Source of the DNA: Centrapalus pauciflorus
Lineage: Eukaryota; Streptophyta; Magnoliopsida; Asterales; Asteraceae
Length of the DNA stretch: 64,000 nucleotides
Direction of reading: 5' to 3'
NCBI GenBank assembly: GCA_020465985.1
Contig: JAANYP010001205.1
Coordinates: 342,670 to 406,669 of the forward strand
This document shows, one piece after another, positions 22,131 to 31,178 of this stretch. Position 1 is the stretch's first letter. Each line of letters opens with the position of its first letter. The position numbers were made by a program, and so were the translations under genes. The notes beneath the pieces are model-generated. The model ran no database searches. It saw only the letters and a program-made list of their open reading frames with translations, and was not told the origin of the DNA.

Positions 22131-23551
22131 GTAAAATCGCCCCTTTTTCTGACTTTTAGTTCGGTTTTGAAGAGCAAATTCGAGTTTGCTCATATTCCCT
22201 TCATTCGAAGCTGATTTACTCTCGTATAGGACTTGTTTTTGCTTGGAAATCATCTATAGTCGAAGGATATAGCTTGGACGAAGGTTAGTAACTATTTTCC
22301 CCTCATTTATGTTCATGTTTAGTAGCAAAAACCTGGAAAATCGATGAATATGTAGAACAGACTCGAAGAAGTCATATTTAGATTCGAAAATGATGATTTC
22401 GAACCTAACCCCCCCCCCCCTAGACTCGAGATGATGCTTCGAATGAATATGTGTGCTTCGAATCTATGTGAGCCTTCGAGTCTATGCATGTATTTCGAAT
22501 CTATGTATGCCTTCGATTCTATGTGTGTGTTTCGAATCTATAGATTCGAATTGTGTATTGTTCGAATCTAGCTCCCTTAATTCGATTCTGATTTTGTTCC
22601 TAGCCAAAGTTAAATTCCAAAATCAGATTAAGTTATTAAACAACCTAATGAAATTGAAAGTATCGTTTAATTATGATAAAAATCATAAGTTTCAAGATGC
22701 ATAAACTATTTTTATGCACAAATAAATTATCAGGCACTGAATGAACTCTTAGAAATCGTATGTCATGATTCACCTAGCTAGTAATATGATTGGCCTCGTT
22801 TCAAGGCCACATATATGTGTAATTAGGGATCGTATTAATCTGTTAAGAATAGACTCACTTTGGGACGATAGGAACTACCTCAGACTCGACAGCCAGAATT
22901 GACAATAACCTGAATATATAGCTAGGGTTATATAGATTATGACACAGACTTGACATTAATATGCCAGACTTGAAACTGAACTGCAGGAAACCGCCGATTT
23001 GACAGAGTAAACTGAACAGCTTAATTCGTTAAGCATTATCTGACTACGGACTACTGTGAGTGACAGATTTCATTGATTACTTGCATATGTTTCGATACTT
23101 ATTGGTGAATGTCATTGACTGTATGGAAACTTCCGATTGATGCTGCATGTTTCTTTAATACTATATTGTATCATAGAAACGTATTTTGACATTTCTGAAG
23201 CTTGACACTTGAATTGCCTTGATTGCATGTTCATTTTTACATTTTATGTAAACACTTATCATGCTTACTGCTTACTTGACTGTTCATATATTTGCCGCTG
23301 CATACTGCATTATCCGACAGGACCGAATGTGAGATCTCCATTCACAGGAGGGAATTTTGCAGATTCCTTTCCTATATGACTTGTTTCCGTACACTTCCCG
23401 TAGGGCTTCGGCCTTACACATGGGAATATTGACTGGGTTGCCTCCCAACCTTTTGCCGTCTCTGACGTGTTGACTTACTGACATGAGCTGATAGTATGAT
23501 TATTTATGTATGGTAACTAATGGTACTCTGTCATGACATCTTTCTTTTCAG
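22131..23551 (+). other. putative intron inside Gypsy-A2 5' LTR
   Basis: Donor TTTAAG|GTAAAA and acceptor TTTCTTTTCAG|GAAAAG enclose 1421 bp, including the TTCGAA block. Equivalent sites occur at 27725-29176, in Gypsy-A1 and in Gypsy-D. After the acceptor one frame reads GKVDKAKTIAGSSSQAK then stop. Splicing is inference. Confidence 0.4.
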
Positions 23552-23894
23552 GAAAAGTTGATAAGGCTAAGACCATAGCAGGTAGTTCGTCCCAAGCTAA
23601 GTGAACATTGATACTTGTGGATTGCAGATTTTTGGACTTTTGATGACGCCTAATTTTGAAAAGATATTTAAGGTCTCGGGTAGCTTGTTCAGTCTTCCGC
23701 ATTCTGATTGAAGATTTTAGAAGCTAGTTTAGACCACCATTTAATCTTTATTATATTTTGTAATTAAGTATCTTGTAGCTTTTATTTGAATCAGGTAAGT
23801 GGACCTGTGGTATTAGACAATAGTAATATTTATTACTTAATGAAATGTATTTTTATGACGTGTACTGTTTGTGGTAACTCGGGTGTTACAAAGT

Positions 23895-23906
23895 TGGTAT
23901 CAGAGC
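23895..23906 (+). other. primer binding site of Gypsy-A2
   Basis: TGGTATCAGAGC, four bases after the LTR end, complementary to initiator methionine tRNA. Confidence 0.93.
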
Positions 23907-24236
23907 AGCATTTTAATCATCGGACTGGCCACCCGATACTTAAACTACTGGTATGGTATGGACTATGTGACTCTGAATTCCCGAACAAGTCACCGAGGCC
24001 TAGGGTAACCTAATTAGTAAAGGACTACCCATACAACTTGACCTAAGATAGGCAAATGATGACTGATAGGATGGGGGAAGGATTGACTGCTTGATACTGA
24101 CTTGACTTTGTGCCAGCCTGACTGACTGCCTTCATATCTATGAATTTAGATGTGATTATCTGACGTAGGTATTATGACTCGAATTGTGCTTAATTGAATC
24201 AGGAAATAATATTTATTTCCTTTATATTTTCAGCCA

Positions 24237-25376
24237 ATGGCTGATAAGAATCCAAATGTTGCTGGTACCTCGACTGTTGGTAAAGCTGCTGATGCTGCAG
24301 CTGATCAACACAAAGAATCTGTTCATGTAGAGGACTTAGGCACTGACCCTGAAAATACTGCTAATGACTCAAGCAGTACTTCTACGCCTGTGCCTCCCCA
24401 GCAGGCTCAATTGATTGATCTCGTTCATAAGTTGAATGAGGAGAATCGTAGGCAAATGCAGCTTATGATGGATAGGAATCGACTGCAGACTGATATGTCG
24501 GTTGAGGACCGATTTAAGGAAATTAAGGACTTGCTTACTAAGGGTAAAGCGGTTGTGCAAACTGACGAAGAAATCCAGCGTGAAATTGACTTTAAGCACC
24601 GTGAAGAAGAACTTAGGTTGCGAGAACTTATGTTACGGGAGTTAGAATTGAAGTATAGGGAAGAGATGTTAGCAAAGCCCAAGAAGGATCGAAAAAGGAA
24701 ACTTAGGCATGAGCCCTCTGATGAACGGCGAAAGGATCTTTTTTTGGATGGACTGGATAGACAAATTCGGAAGTTTGTGAAATCTGGCAGACCGAGAAGT
24801 TATATTGAGGCAGTTGAAATTGCTAGGGTAGGTGAGCTTGAAATCTATCCGGAGCGAGCGAGTCTTTTTATTGCCAAGTCTAGCAAGAAAGAAAAATCTG
24901 AGAAAACGGAAAAGAAGAGTGAAAGTTTAAGGCAAGGAGATAAGCAGTCTTTTAAGAAGGCTAAATCTTATGCTGTGACCGCTACGCCAAGGTCTGCTTG
25001 TCCTCGCTGCAAGCAGATTCATGAAGGAAAATGTGATCCTGTGTTCGTAAGGTGCTACTGCTGTAGTCAGAATGGTCACGACCGATCGGAATGTCCCAAG
25101 CGCAGTAAGGCTTGCCGAAACTGTATTACGTTGGGGCACCATGCTAGAGACTGTACCCGACCTCGATTTGTTCCTCCGCCTGCATCTTCACCCCGGCAAT
25201 CAGTTAAGGGTTCTTCTGCTCCGAGGAATCAACCAAGATCTTTCCAGAAGACAGCCGATGAGGCAAAAGAGACTGCTGATATCGTCATGGGTACATTTCT
25301 TGTTAACTCAATGCCTACTCTAATCTGTCATATGTGTCTGAAAAGTTTGCTAAACTGTTTGATTTTGCCCCAATAA
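24237..25376 (+). CDS. gag: Gypsy-A2 gag with most of the capsid domain missing
   Basis: A 379-residue frame collinear with Gypsy-A1 gag without indels. The coiled-coil and charged stretch spans about 60-150. The capsid remnant SDERRKDLF...GLDRQIRKF (161-180) matches only the end of the Gypsy-D capsid. Zinc motifs are all intact here: C255-C258-H262-C266, C273-C276-H281-C286 and C293-C296-H301-C306. The frame runs out of the normal gag path after NSMPT (357-361), where the protease active site should begin, and ends in a short out-of-frame tail. RNA-binding ability may remain, but normal particle assembly looks unlikely. Confidence 0.88.
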   Translation: MADKNPNVAGTSTVGKAADAAADQHKESVHVEDLGTDPENTANDSSSTSTPVPPQQAQLIDLVHKLNEENRRQMQLMMDRNRLQTDMSVEDRFKEIKDLLTKGKAVVQTDEEIQREIDFKHREEELRLRELMLRELELKYREEMLAKPKKDRKRKLRHEPSDERRKDLFLDGLDRQIRKFVKSGRPRSYIEAVEIARVGELEIYPERASLFIAKSSKKEKSEKTEKKSESLRQGDKQSFKKAKSYAVTATPRSACPRCKQIHEGKCDPVFVRCYCCSQNGHDRSECPKRSKACRNCITLGHHARDCTRPRFVPPPASSPRQSVKGSSAPRNQPRSFQKTADEAKETADIVMGTFLVNSMPTLICHMCLKSLLNCLILPQ

Positions 25377-25740
25377 TGCTACCTGTACCGATAGATATAG
25401 AAACTGCGAGCTCGAGTTTTGTGACTGTAAATAGAATCTTTCGTTCCTGTAAGCTAGTGATTGATGACCTCTCCTCAGACCTTGACCTGATACCGATGTG
25501 GATTAGAGAATTCGATGTTATTATAGGAATGGACAGGCTCATGACAAACAATGCTGAAATCCTTTGTGCCAAAAGGTTAATTAGAATTAGAACCCCGAAG
25601 GAAGTGAACGTTATGTTTATGACGATAGAAAGACTCGGGATTTAGGTCTCATTTCTGTAATGAAATCCCGAAAATGCCTAACCAAAGGTTGTTCCGCCTA
25701 TTTAGCATATGCCATAGATGCTTAGGAAGTTAAAAAGACC
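25334..25740 (+). pseudogene. Gypsy-A2 protease remnant and gag-pol junction
   Basis: The frame from about 25320 to 25645 holds the C-terminal half of the protease (SEKFAKLFDFAPIML ... REFDVIIGMDRL). The D-S/T-G loop is missing as in Gypsy-A1. From 25646 to 25740 the sequence that should link protease to reverse transcriptase contains a stop and small changes before the frame recovers at 25741. Confidence 0.8.
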
Positions 25741-27207
25741 TTGTCTGAAGTACCCGTAGTTCAAGAATTCCCTGATGTATTCCCGGATGACATCTCTGGA
25801 TTGCGACCAGATCGTCAAATTGAATTTCACATTGACCTTGTACCGGGTGCTGCTCCTATCGCGAAAGCTCCATACCGTCTTGCTCCAAATGAAATGAAGG
25901 AAATGATGAGTCAGTTGCAGGAATTATTGGAAAAAGGATTTATTCGTCCGAGTACTTCTCCTTGGGGTGCTCCGGTTCTTTTTGTTAAGAAGAAGGATGG
26001 TACCTTTCGCATGTGTATAGATTATCGGGAGCTAAATAAAGTAACTATCAAGAACCGATACCCTCTGCCTAGAATTGACGACTTGTTTGATCAACTGCAA
26101 GGGGCTAGCTACTTCTCAAAGATTGATCTCCGATCTGGATATCATCAACTCAAAGTATTTGAGTCTGACGTACCGAAGACTGCATTTCGTACTCGATATG
26201 GCCATTTTGAATTCCTAGTAATGCCGTTCGGTCTCACTAAGTCAGCCCATTTTCTTCCAATACGTGAAGATGAACGTCTCGAAAAGCTAGCTGAATTGTA
26301 CATGAAAGAAATCGTGACTAGACATCGTGTGCCATTGTCTATAGTTTCTGACCGTGACAGCAGATTTACTTCTCGCTTTTGGAAGGCCTTTCAGAATGGA
26401 CTAGGTACTGAACTCAAGATGAGCACCGCTTATCATCTAGAAACCGACGGGCAAAGTGAGAGAACGATTTTAACCTTGGAAGATATGCTACGTGCCTGTG
26501 TGATTGATCTCGGTGGAAATTGGGATACTCTTCTTCCGTTTGTAGAATTTGCTTACAACAATAGTTATCACTCGACTATTGGTATGCCTCCATATCAGCT
26601 TTTGTACGGACATCGATGCCGAACTCCAACCTGTTGGAGGGAAACAGGTGAACGCCCGATCTCTGGACCAGCTATTTTGCAAGAAGCCCATGATCAGCTA
26701 CAGTTCATTCGACAGCGAATTCAGACCTCTCAAGACAGACAAAAGAAGTATCATGATCGAAGACGGAAACCAATTGTATTTGAGATTGGTGATAAAGTGC
26801 TGTTGAAAGTTTCGCCAAGAAAAGGGATAGTAAGGTTCGGCAAACGGGGGAAGTTGAGTCCTCGATTTGTTGGTCCTTTCGAAATTCTCGAGCGTGTGGG
26901 ACTGCAAGCCTACAGATTGAAGTTGCCGGTCGAAATGTCTGGGATTCATGATGTATTTCACGTTAGTAATCTTCGAAAGTGTTTGATTGACGCTGAAGCT
27001 GCAATTCCTTGGAAAGACGTACAAATTGACGAGCAGTTGCGATACGAAGAAGAGCCCGAGCGTATAATCGATCATAAGGTTTCGAAATTGCGAAGCAAGG
27101 AAATCCCAATGGTGTTAGTGCAATGGAAATATCATAAGGGATCTGCGCAAACTTGGGAGCGAGAAGGCGAGATTAGGCAAAAGTATCCGAAGTTATTTCT
27201 TTCTTAG
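25741..27207 (+). CDS. pol: Gypsy-A2 pol with internal in-frame deletion
   Basis: This 488-residue frame (first codon TTG; any real start depends on gag-pol expression) matches Gypsy-A1 pol over residues 1-166 and again from the equivalent of 622 to the end. The missing 455 codons carry the reverse-transcriptase catalytic FIDD, all of RNase H, the integrase zinc finger and the first integrase Asp. Two of the three integrase acidic residues remain (D204, E240). The C-terminal integrase region and chromodomain-like tail are intact and lack the stop found in A1. The product could be neither a polymerase nor a complete integrase. Confidence 0.93.
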   Translation: MSEVPVVQEFPDVFPDDISGLRPDRQIEFHIDLVPGAAPIAKAPYRLAPNEMKEMMSQLQELLEKGFIRPSTSPWGAPVLFVKKKDGTFRMCIDYRELNKVTIKNRYPLPRIDDLFDQLQGASYFSKIDLRSGYHQLKVFESDVPKTAFRTRYGHFEFLVMPFGLTKSAHFLPIREDERLEKLAELYMKEIVTRHRVPLSIVSDRDSRFTSRFWKAFQNGLGTELKMSTAYHLETDGQSERTILTLEDMLRACVIDLGGNWDTLLPFVEFAYNNSYHSTIGMPPYQLLYGHRCRTPTCWRETGERPISGPAILQEAHDQLQFIRQRIQTSQDRQKKYHDRRRKPIVFEIGDKVLLKVSPRKGIVRFGKRGKLSPRFVGPFEILERVGLQAYRLKLPVEMSGIHDVFHVSNLRKCLIDAEAAIPWKDVQIDEQLRYEEEPERIIDHKVSKLRSKEIPMVLVQWKYHKGSAQTWEREGEIRQKYPKLFLS

Positions 27208-27230
27208 TCGATTCCGAGGACGGAATCAAT

Positions 27231-27245
27231 TTAACGGGGGAAGAT
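27231..27245 (+). other. polypurine tract of Gypsy-A2
   Basis: TTAACGGGGGAAGAT directly precedes the 3' LTR. Confidence 0.88.
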
Positions 27246-29515
27246 TGTAACAGCCCGTAATTTATTAAATATAAATTACAACATCAGACTATGGATAATT
27301 AAGCAATTTTGTCCAATTATTAGTAATTAACCGAAAACAAGAATTTTAAATAGTTAATTATATTAAGTTATATTTAATTATGAAAATTGCCCCAAATTAG
27401 CTGAAATAAATTAAATAATTAAATTTAGCTAATTGACAAATTAAAGACGTGAAAATTGACTAAAATGAATAAAAGTTGGTCAGTTCCAGAAATTCAGTAG
27501 AAAATCTGATTTTTCTCTATTTTCTATAAATAGAGCCTTCCCTCCTCATTTTCATGGTTTAGCTAATTGAAACTCTCTCTCTCTCTCTCTCTACAACCTC
27601 ACCTTCTCTCTAGCATTTCTCCTAAACGAACCGTCGGATTCTCGTGATTTATACGCCATCGGTTAGATATCGTCGAGCTCTACACGAATCTACCATTACA
27701 TTTTTGATTTCGTCCGGATTTAAGGTAAAATCGCCCCTTTTTCTGACTTTTAGTTCGGTTTTGAAGAGCAAATTCGAGTTTGCTCATATTCCCTTCATTC
27801 GAAGCTGATTTACTCTCGTATAGGACTTGTTTTTTCTTGGAAATCATCTATAGTCGAAGGATATAGCTTGGACGAAGGTTAGTAACTATTTTTCCCTCAT
27901 TTATGTTCATGTTTAGTAGCAAAAACCTGGAAAATCGATGAATATGTAGAACAGACTCGAAGAAGTCATATTTAGATTCGAAAATGATGATTTCGAACCT
28001 AACCCCCCCCCCCTTAGACTCGAGATGATGCTTCGAATGAATATGTGTGCTTCGAATCTATGTGAGCCTTCGAGTCTATGCATGTATTTCGAATCTATGT
28101 ATGCCTTCGATTCTATGTGTGTGTTTCGAATCTATAGATTCGAATTGTGTATTGTTCGAATCTAGCTCCCTTAATTCGATTCTGATTTTGTTCCTAGCCA
28201 AAGTTAAATTCCAAAATCAGATTAAGTTATTAAACAACCTAATGAAATTGAAAGTATCGTTTAATTATGATAAAAATCATAAGTTTCAAGATGCATAAAC
28301 TATTTTTATGCACAAATAAATTATCAGGCACTGAATGAACTCTTAGAAATCGTATGTCATGATTCACCTAGCTAGTAATATGATTGGCCTCGTTTCAAGG
28401 CCACATATATGTGTAATTAGGGATCGTATTAATCTGTTAAGAATAGACTCACTTTGGGACGATAGGAACTACCTCAGACTCGACAGCCAGAATTGACAAT
28501 AACCTGAATATATAGCTAGGGTTATATAGATTATGACACAGACTTGACATTAATATGCCAGACTTGAAACTGAACTGTAGGAAACCGCCGATTTGACAGA
28601 GTAAACTGAACAGCTTAATTCGTTAAGCATTATCTGACTACGGACTACTGTGAGTGACAGATTTCATTGATTACTTGCATATGTTTCGATACTTATTGGT
28701 GAATGTCATTGACTGTATGGAAACTTCCGATTGATGCTTCATTTTTCTTTAATACTATATTGTATCATAGAAACGTATTTTGACATTTCTGAAGCTTGAC
28801 ACTTGAATTTCCTTGATTGCATGTTAATTTTTACATTTTATGTAAACACTTATCATGCTTACTGCTTACTTGACTGTTCATATATTTGCCGCTGCATACT
28901 GCATTATCCGACAGGACCGAATGTGAGATCCCCATTCACAGGAGGGAATTCTGCAGATTCCTTTCCTATATGACTTGTTTCCGTACACTTCCCGTAGGGC
29001 TTCGGCCTTACACATGGGAATATTGACTGGGTTGCCTCCCAACCTTTTGCCGTCTCTGACGTGTTGACTTACTGACATGAGCTGATAGTATGATTATTTA
29101 TGTATGGTAACTAATGGTACTCTGTTAACTCACTAAGCTATGTTAGCTTACTCTGTCATGACATCTTTCTTTTCAGGAAAAGTTGATAAGGCTAAGACCA
29201 TAGCAGGTAGTTCGTCCCAAGCTAAGTGAACATTGATACTTGTGGATTGCAGATTTTTGGACTTTTGATGACGCCTAATTTTGAAAAGATATTTAAGGTC
29301 TCGGGTAGCTTGTTCAGTCTTCCGCACTCTGATTGAAGATTTTAGAAGCTAGTTTAGACCACCATTTAATGTTTATTATATTTTGTAATTAAGTATCTTG
29401 TAGCTTTTATTTGAATCAGGTAAGTGGACCTGTGGTATCAGACAATAGTAATATTTATTACTTAATGAAATGTATTTTTATGACGTGTACTGTTTGTGGT
29501 AACTCGGGTGTTACA
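27246..29515 (+). repeat. Gypsy-A2 3' LTR (2270 bp)
   Basis: Same layout as the 5' LTR, with the TATA box at 27525-27532 and splice-like sites at 27725 and 29176. It retains 31 bases (about 29124-29154) lost from the 5' copy between two ACTCTGT repeats. Confidence 0.97.
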
Positions 29516-29898
29516 ATTCCCTCAGCAGTCTATAGCATCTGATGCAGCCCACTGATCATCTTCTCCATGCATATTGTAACAAATTACAAATTGCTAAAAT
29601 TCCTTCAATAAGGAATTAAGAATTAGATTCGTGGTCATGTCTAGTGTCACGGGATACTCAAGTCTGCTAAAGTGATCAAGATAAGCTTTCATCTTCATCA
29701 CATGGGGTCTAACAGTTGTTCCTTCTGCCATTCTGCTGGAGCTCAGAGCCCTAGTCGCATATGTTTCTCAGTCTGAGCCAGAGTCTAGAACATATCATTT
29801 AGCCGACAATACATCTGGTAATCTGGGATATCCATAAGGTTAGTCTGCAGCTAAGATGTCATGGTCGCTAGCATTAGACAGGCAACAACGACCGAATC
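29516..29898 (-). pseudogene. Copia-3 gag N-terminal part
   Basis: A minus-strand translation at about 29560-29740 gives MKMKAYLDHFSRLEYP and NLILNSLLKEF, a stop and QFVICYNMHGE, a clear copia gag helical domain (UBN2/Retrotran_gag_2 type). It joins 21651 once Gypsy-A2 is removed. Several stops make it non-functional. Its upper edge at about 29898 abuts a different element without any LTR. Confidence 0.75.
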
Positions 29899-30029
29899 GC
29901 AAACATAATGGCAGGTCTAGAAGCAGTTAAATACATGAGAGATCTGATCATGGCCCGATATATAGTCGAATCCACATCAGTATCACTTTCTGTACCCGGT
30001 CCGAGATTGTGATTCACTTGAATTGGTGT
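29899..30029 (-). pseudogene. Copia-2c reverse transcriptase scrap
   Basis: Homologous to the Copia-2b region at 49000-49130 (RT end: YRAM...SLMYLTASRP), and continuous with 43274-43803 once Copia-1 is removed. GGTGT at 30025-30029 is the left target duplication of Copia-1. Confidence 0.8.
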
Positions 30030-31116
30030 TGTTAGGCACAAAAAGGCCTAAGTCAAACCTGCTGTACATCTGAGGGGGAGATTTTTAATCAAACCTGTTG
30101 ATGCACTTGAAGGTTGAATTTAAGGCCTGTTATATGCCTTATTGAAACCTGAAAGTGATTTGCAATATCAGCCTAAAGCTGTTTACCATGTTGCATTCGT
30201 TGCAACAAAGGCAGTTTGTCCAAGCTGTTCACTCTATTGAACAGGCTGGACACAAACTGTCTACGCTGCTCTATTCTGTTGAGCAGCTTGGACAGTTTAT
30301 AAGGGTTCTGTTCTTTGTGAACAGGTTAAACACTTCATTGGAATATGTTTCCAAGTCCTCATATATTGTTTTTGGCTACAAGATCAGTTTACAAGTCGAA
30401 GACAAAGTGGTAAATAGAACTGCACAACCTGCCCACGTTGTTCTGTTACATGATGACAAACAGATATTTGAAAAGGGTGACAGACCTTTTATTATATCAA
30501 AATGGCATTAGCAAAAGAAGAAAGATGCAAAGTTGACATTCCTTTTTTGGTTAAAGCCTTATGCAACGGTGACAAAAAGGAAAAGACAAAGATTCTGCCA
30601 TGTGAAGACAAAGATACTTTATCAGAACATGCAGAAACGTGTTTTGTCCTTTTGGAACGACTCTCCACTATCTCATCTGTCCAATGAGGAAGCTTCACTG
30701 AGATTCTCCGTTTGAGTATAAAAGGAAGCTTTTAAGGATTATGAGATATCAAGAGTGTGAAATCAGAACGTGCATTGAAGTGTGTTATTCCATGCATGCA
30801 AGTCTGCTTATATAAAACAGTAGAGTGTGTCTAAGTTGTTCTTGTATAAGCTGTCCATCTGAGTCTTGTAAAAACAGTGAGTGCATCTAAGTGAGTGTAG
30901 TCATTGTGTCTAGTCTGAGTTTTTCTTAGATTAGTTGAACAATTGTTGTATCTGTCATCTCAGGTTGAACCCTTTCGCATTCAATCTTGTTTGTAATTAA
31001 CACTTGTTAATAATATACACAAACATTGACTAAAAGATTGTTAAGTTTTAAATAGCTGTATTCACCCCCCTCTACAGCTTAGAACTATACACTTGGGAAA
31101 CCTTTTGGGACCTACA
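30030..31116 (+). repeat. Copia-1 5' LTR (1087 bp)
   Basis: TGTTAGGCACAAAA to GGGACCTACA. TATAAAAG lies at 30717-30724. The 17-base hairpin CTGTTC-TTTGT-GAACAG is at 30308-30324; the 3' LTR has two copies. A second purine run GAGGGGGAGA occurs about 40 bases inside the LTR. Confidence 0.93.
30717..30724 (+). promoter_or_regulatory. TATA box of Copia-1 5' LTR
   Basis: TATAAAAG, about 400 bases before the LTR end. The copy in the 3' LTR is at 42877-42884. Confidence 0.7.
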
Positions 31117-31118
31117 AC

Positions 31119-31130
31119 TGGTATCACAGC
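31119..31130 (+). other. primer binding site of Copia-1 with one mismatch
   Basis: TGGTATCACAGC, two bases after the LTR. The initiator methionine tRNA complement would be TGGTATCAGAGC; position 9 is C instead of G. Confidence 0.85.
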
Positions 31131-31178
31131 AGATAGAGTGTGTGTCAACTCTAGATCTCTCAATCTCCCTACGTTTCC

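Larger units (their letters stand above)
21652..23890 (+). repeat. Gypsy-A2 5' LTR (2239 bp)
   Basis: TGTAACAGCCCG to GGGTGTTACA. Contents in order: AT-rich U3, TATA box, CT run 21979-21998, conserved leader module to 22130, a C homopolymer (about 22410), a TTCGAA/TTCGAG-rich block (22330-22580), a less AT-rich segment (23300-23480) and the LTR end. It lacks 31 bp present in the 3' LTR at 29124-29154. Confidence 0.97.
21652..29515 (+). mobile_element. Gypsy-A2, complete-ended chromovirus with deleted pol
   Basis: The 5' LTR (21652-23890), primer site, gag, protease remnant, pol, polypurine tract and 3' LTR (27246-29515) are all present, with ATTCC duplications at 21647-21651 and 29516-29520. 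By eye the LTRs differ at about 20-25 single bases (about 1%) plus one 31-bp deletion, so insertion was recent. It belongs to the same family as Gypsy-A1 and shares its capsid and protease deletions. It also lacks 1365 bp of pol. It could be copied only with proteins from another element. Confidence 0.97.

Noticed and set aside
22405..22425. C homopolymer as a G-quadruplex or regulatory site
   Set aside because: A single run whose length differs between the two LTRs of the same element; probably slippage or sequencing noise.
22453..22704. 83-codon frame in the Gypsy-A2 LTRs (also 28047-28298)
   Set aside because: It runs through the TTCGAA word array, which happens to lack stops; the composition is that of the repeat.
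23284..23484. 66-codon antisense frame conserved in three LTR copies (also 5159-5359 and 28878-29078)
   Set aside because: Conservation is explained by the LTRs being copies of each other; it is antisense to the element transcript, has no recognised domain, and substitutions between copies alter residues freely.
31119..31130. tRNA gene suggested by tRNA-complementary words at the primer sites
   Set aside because: Only 12 bases match the tRNA 3' end, always directly after an LTR; no cloverleaf can be formed.
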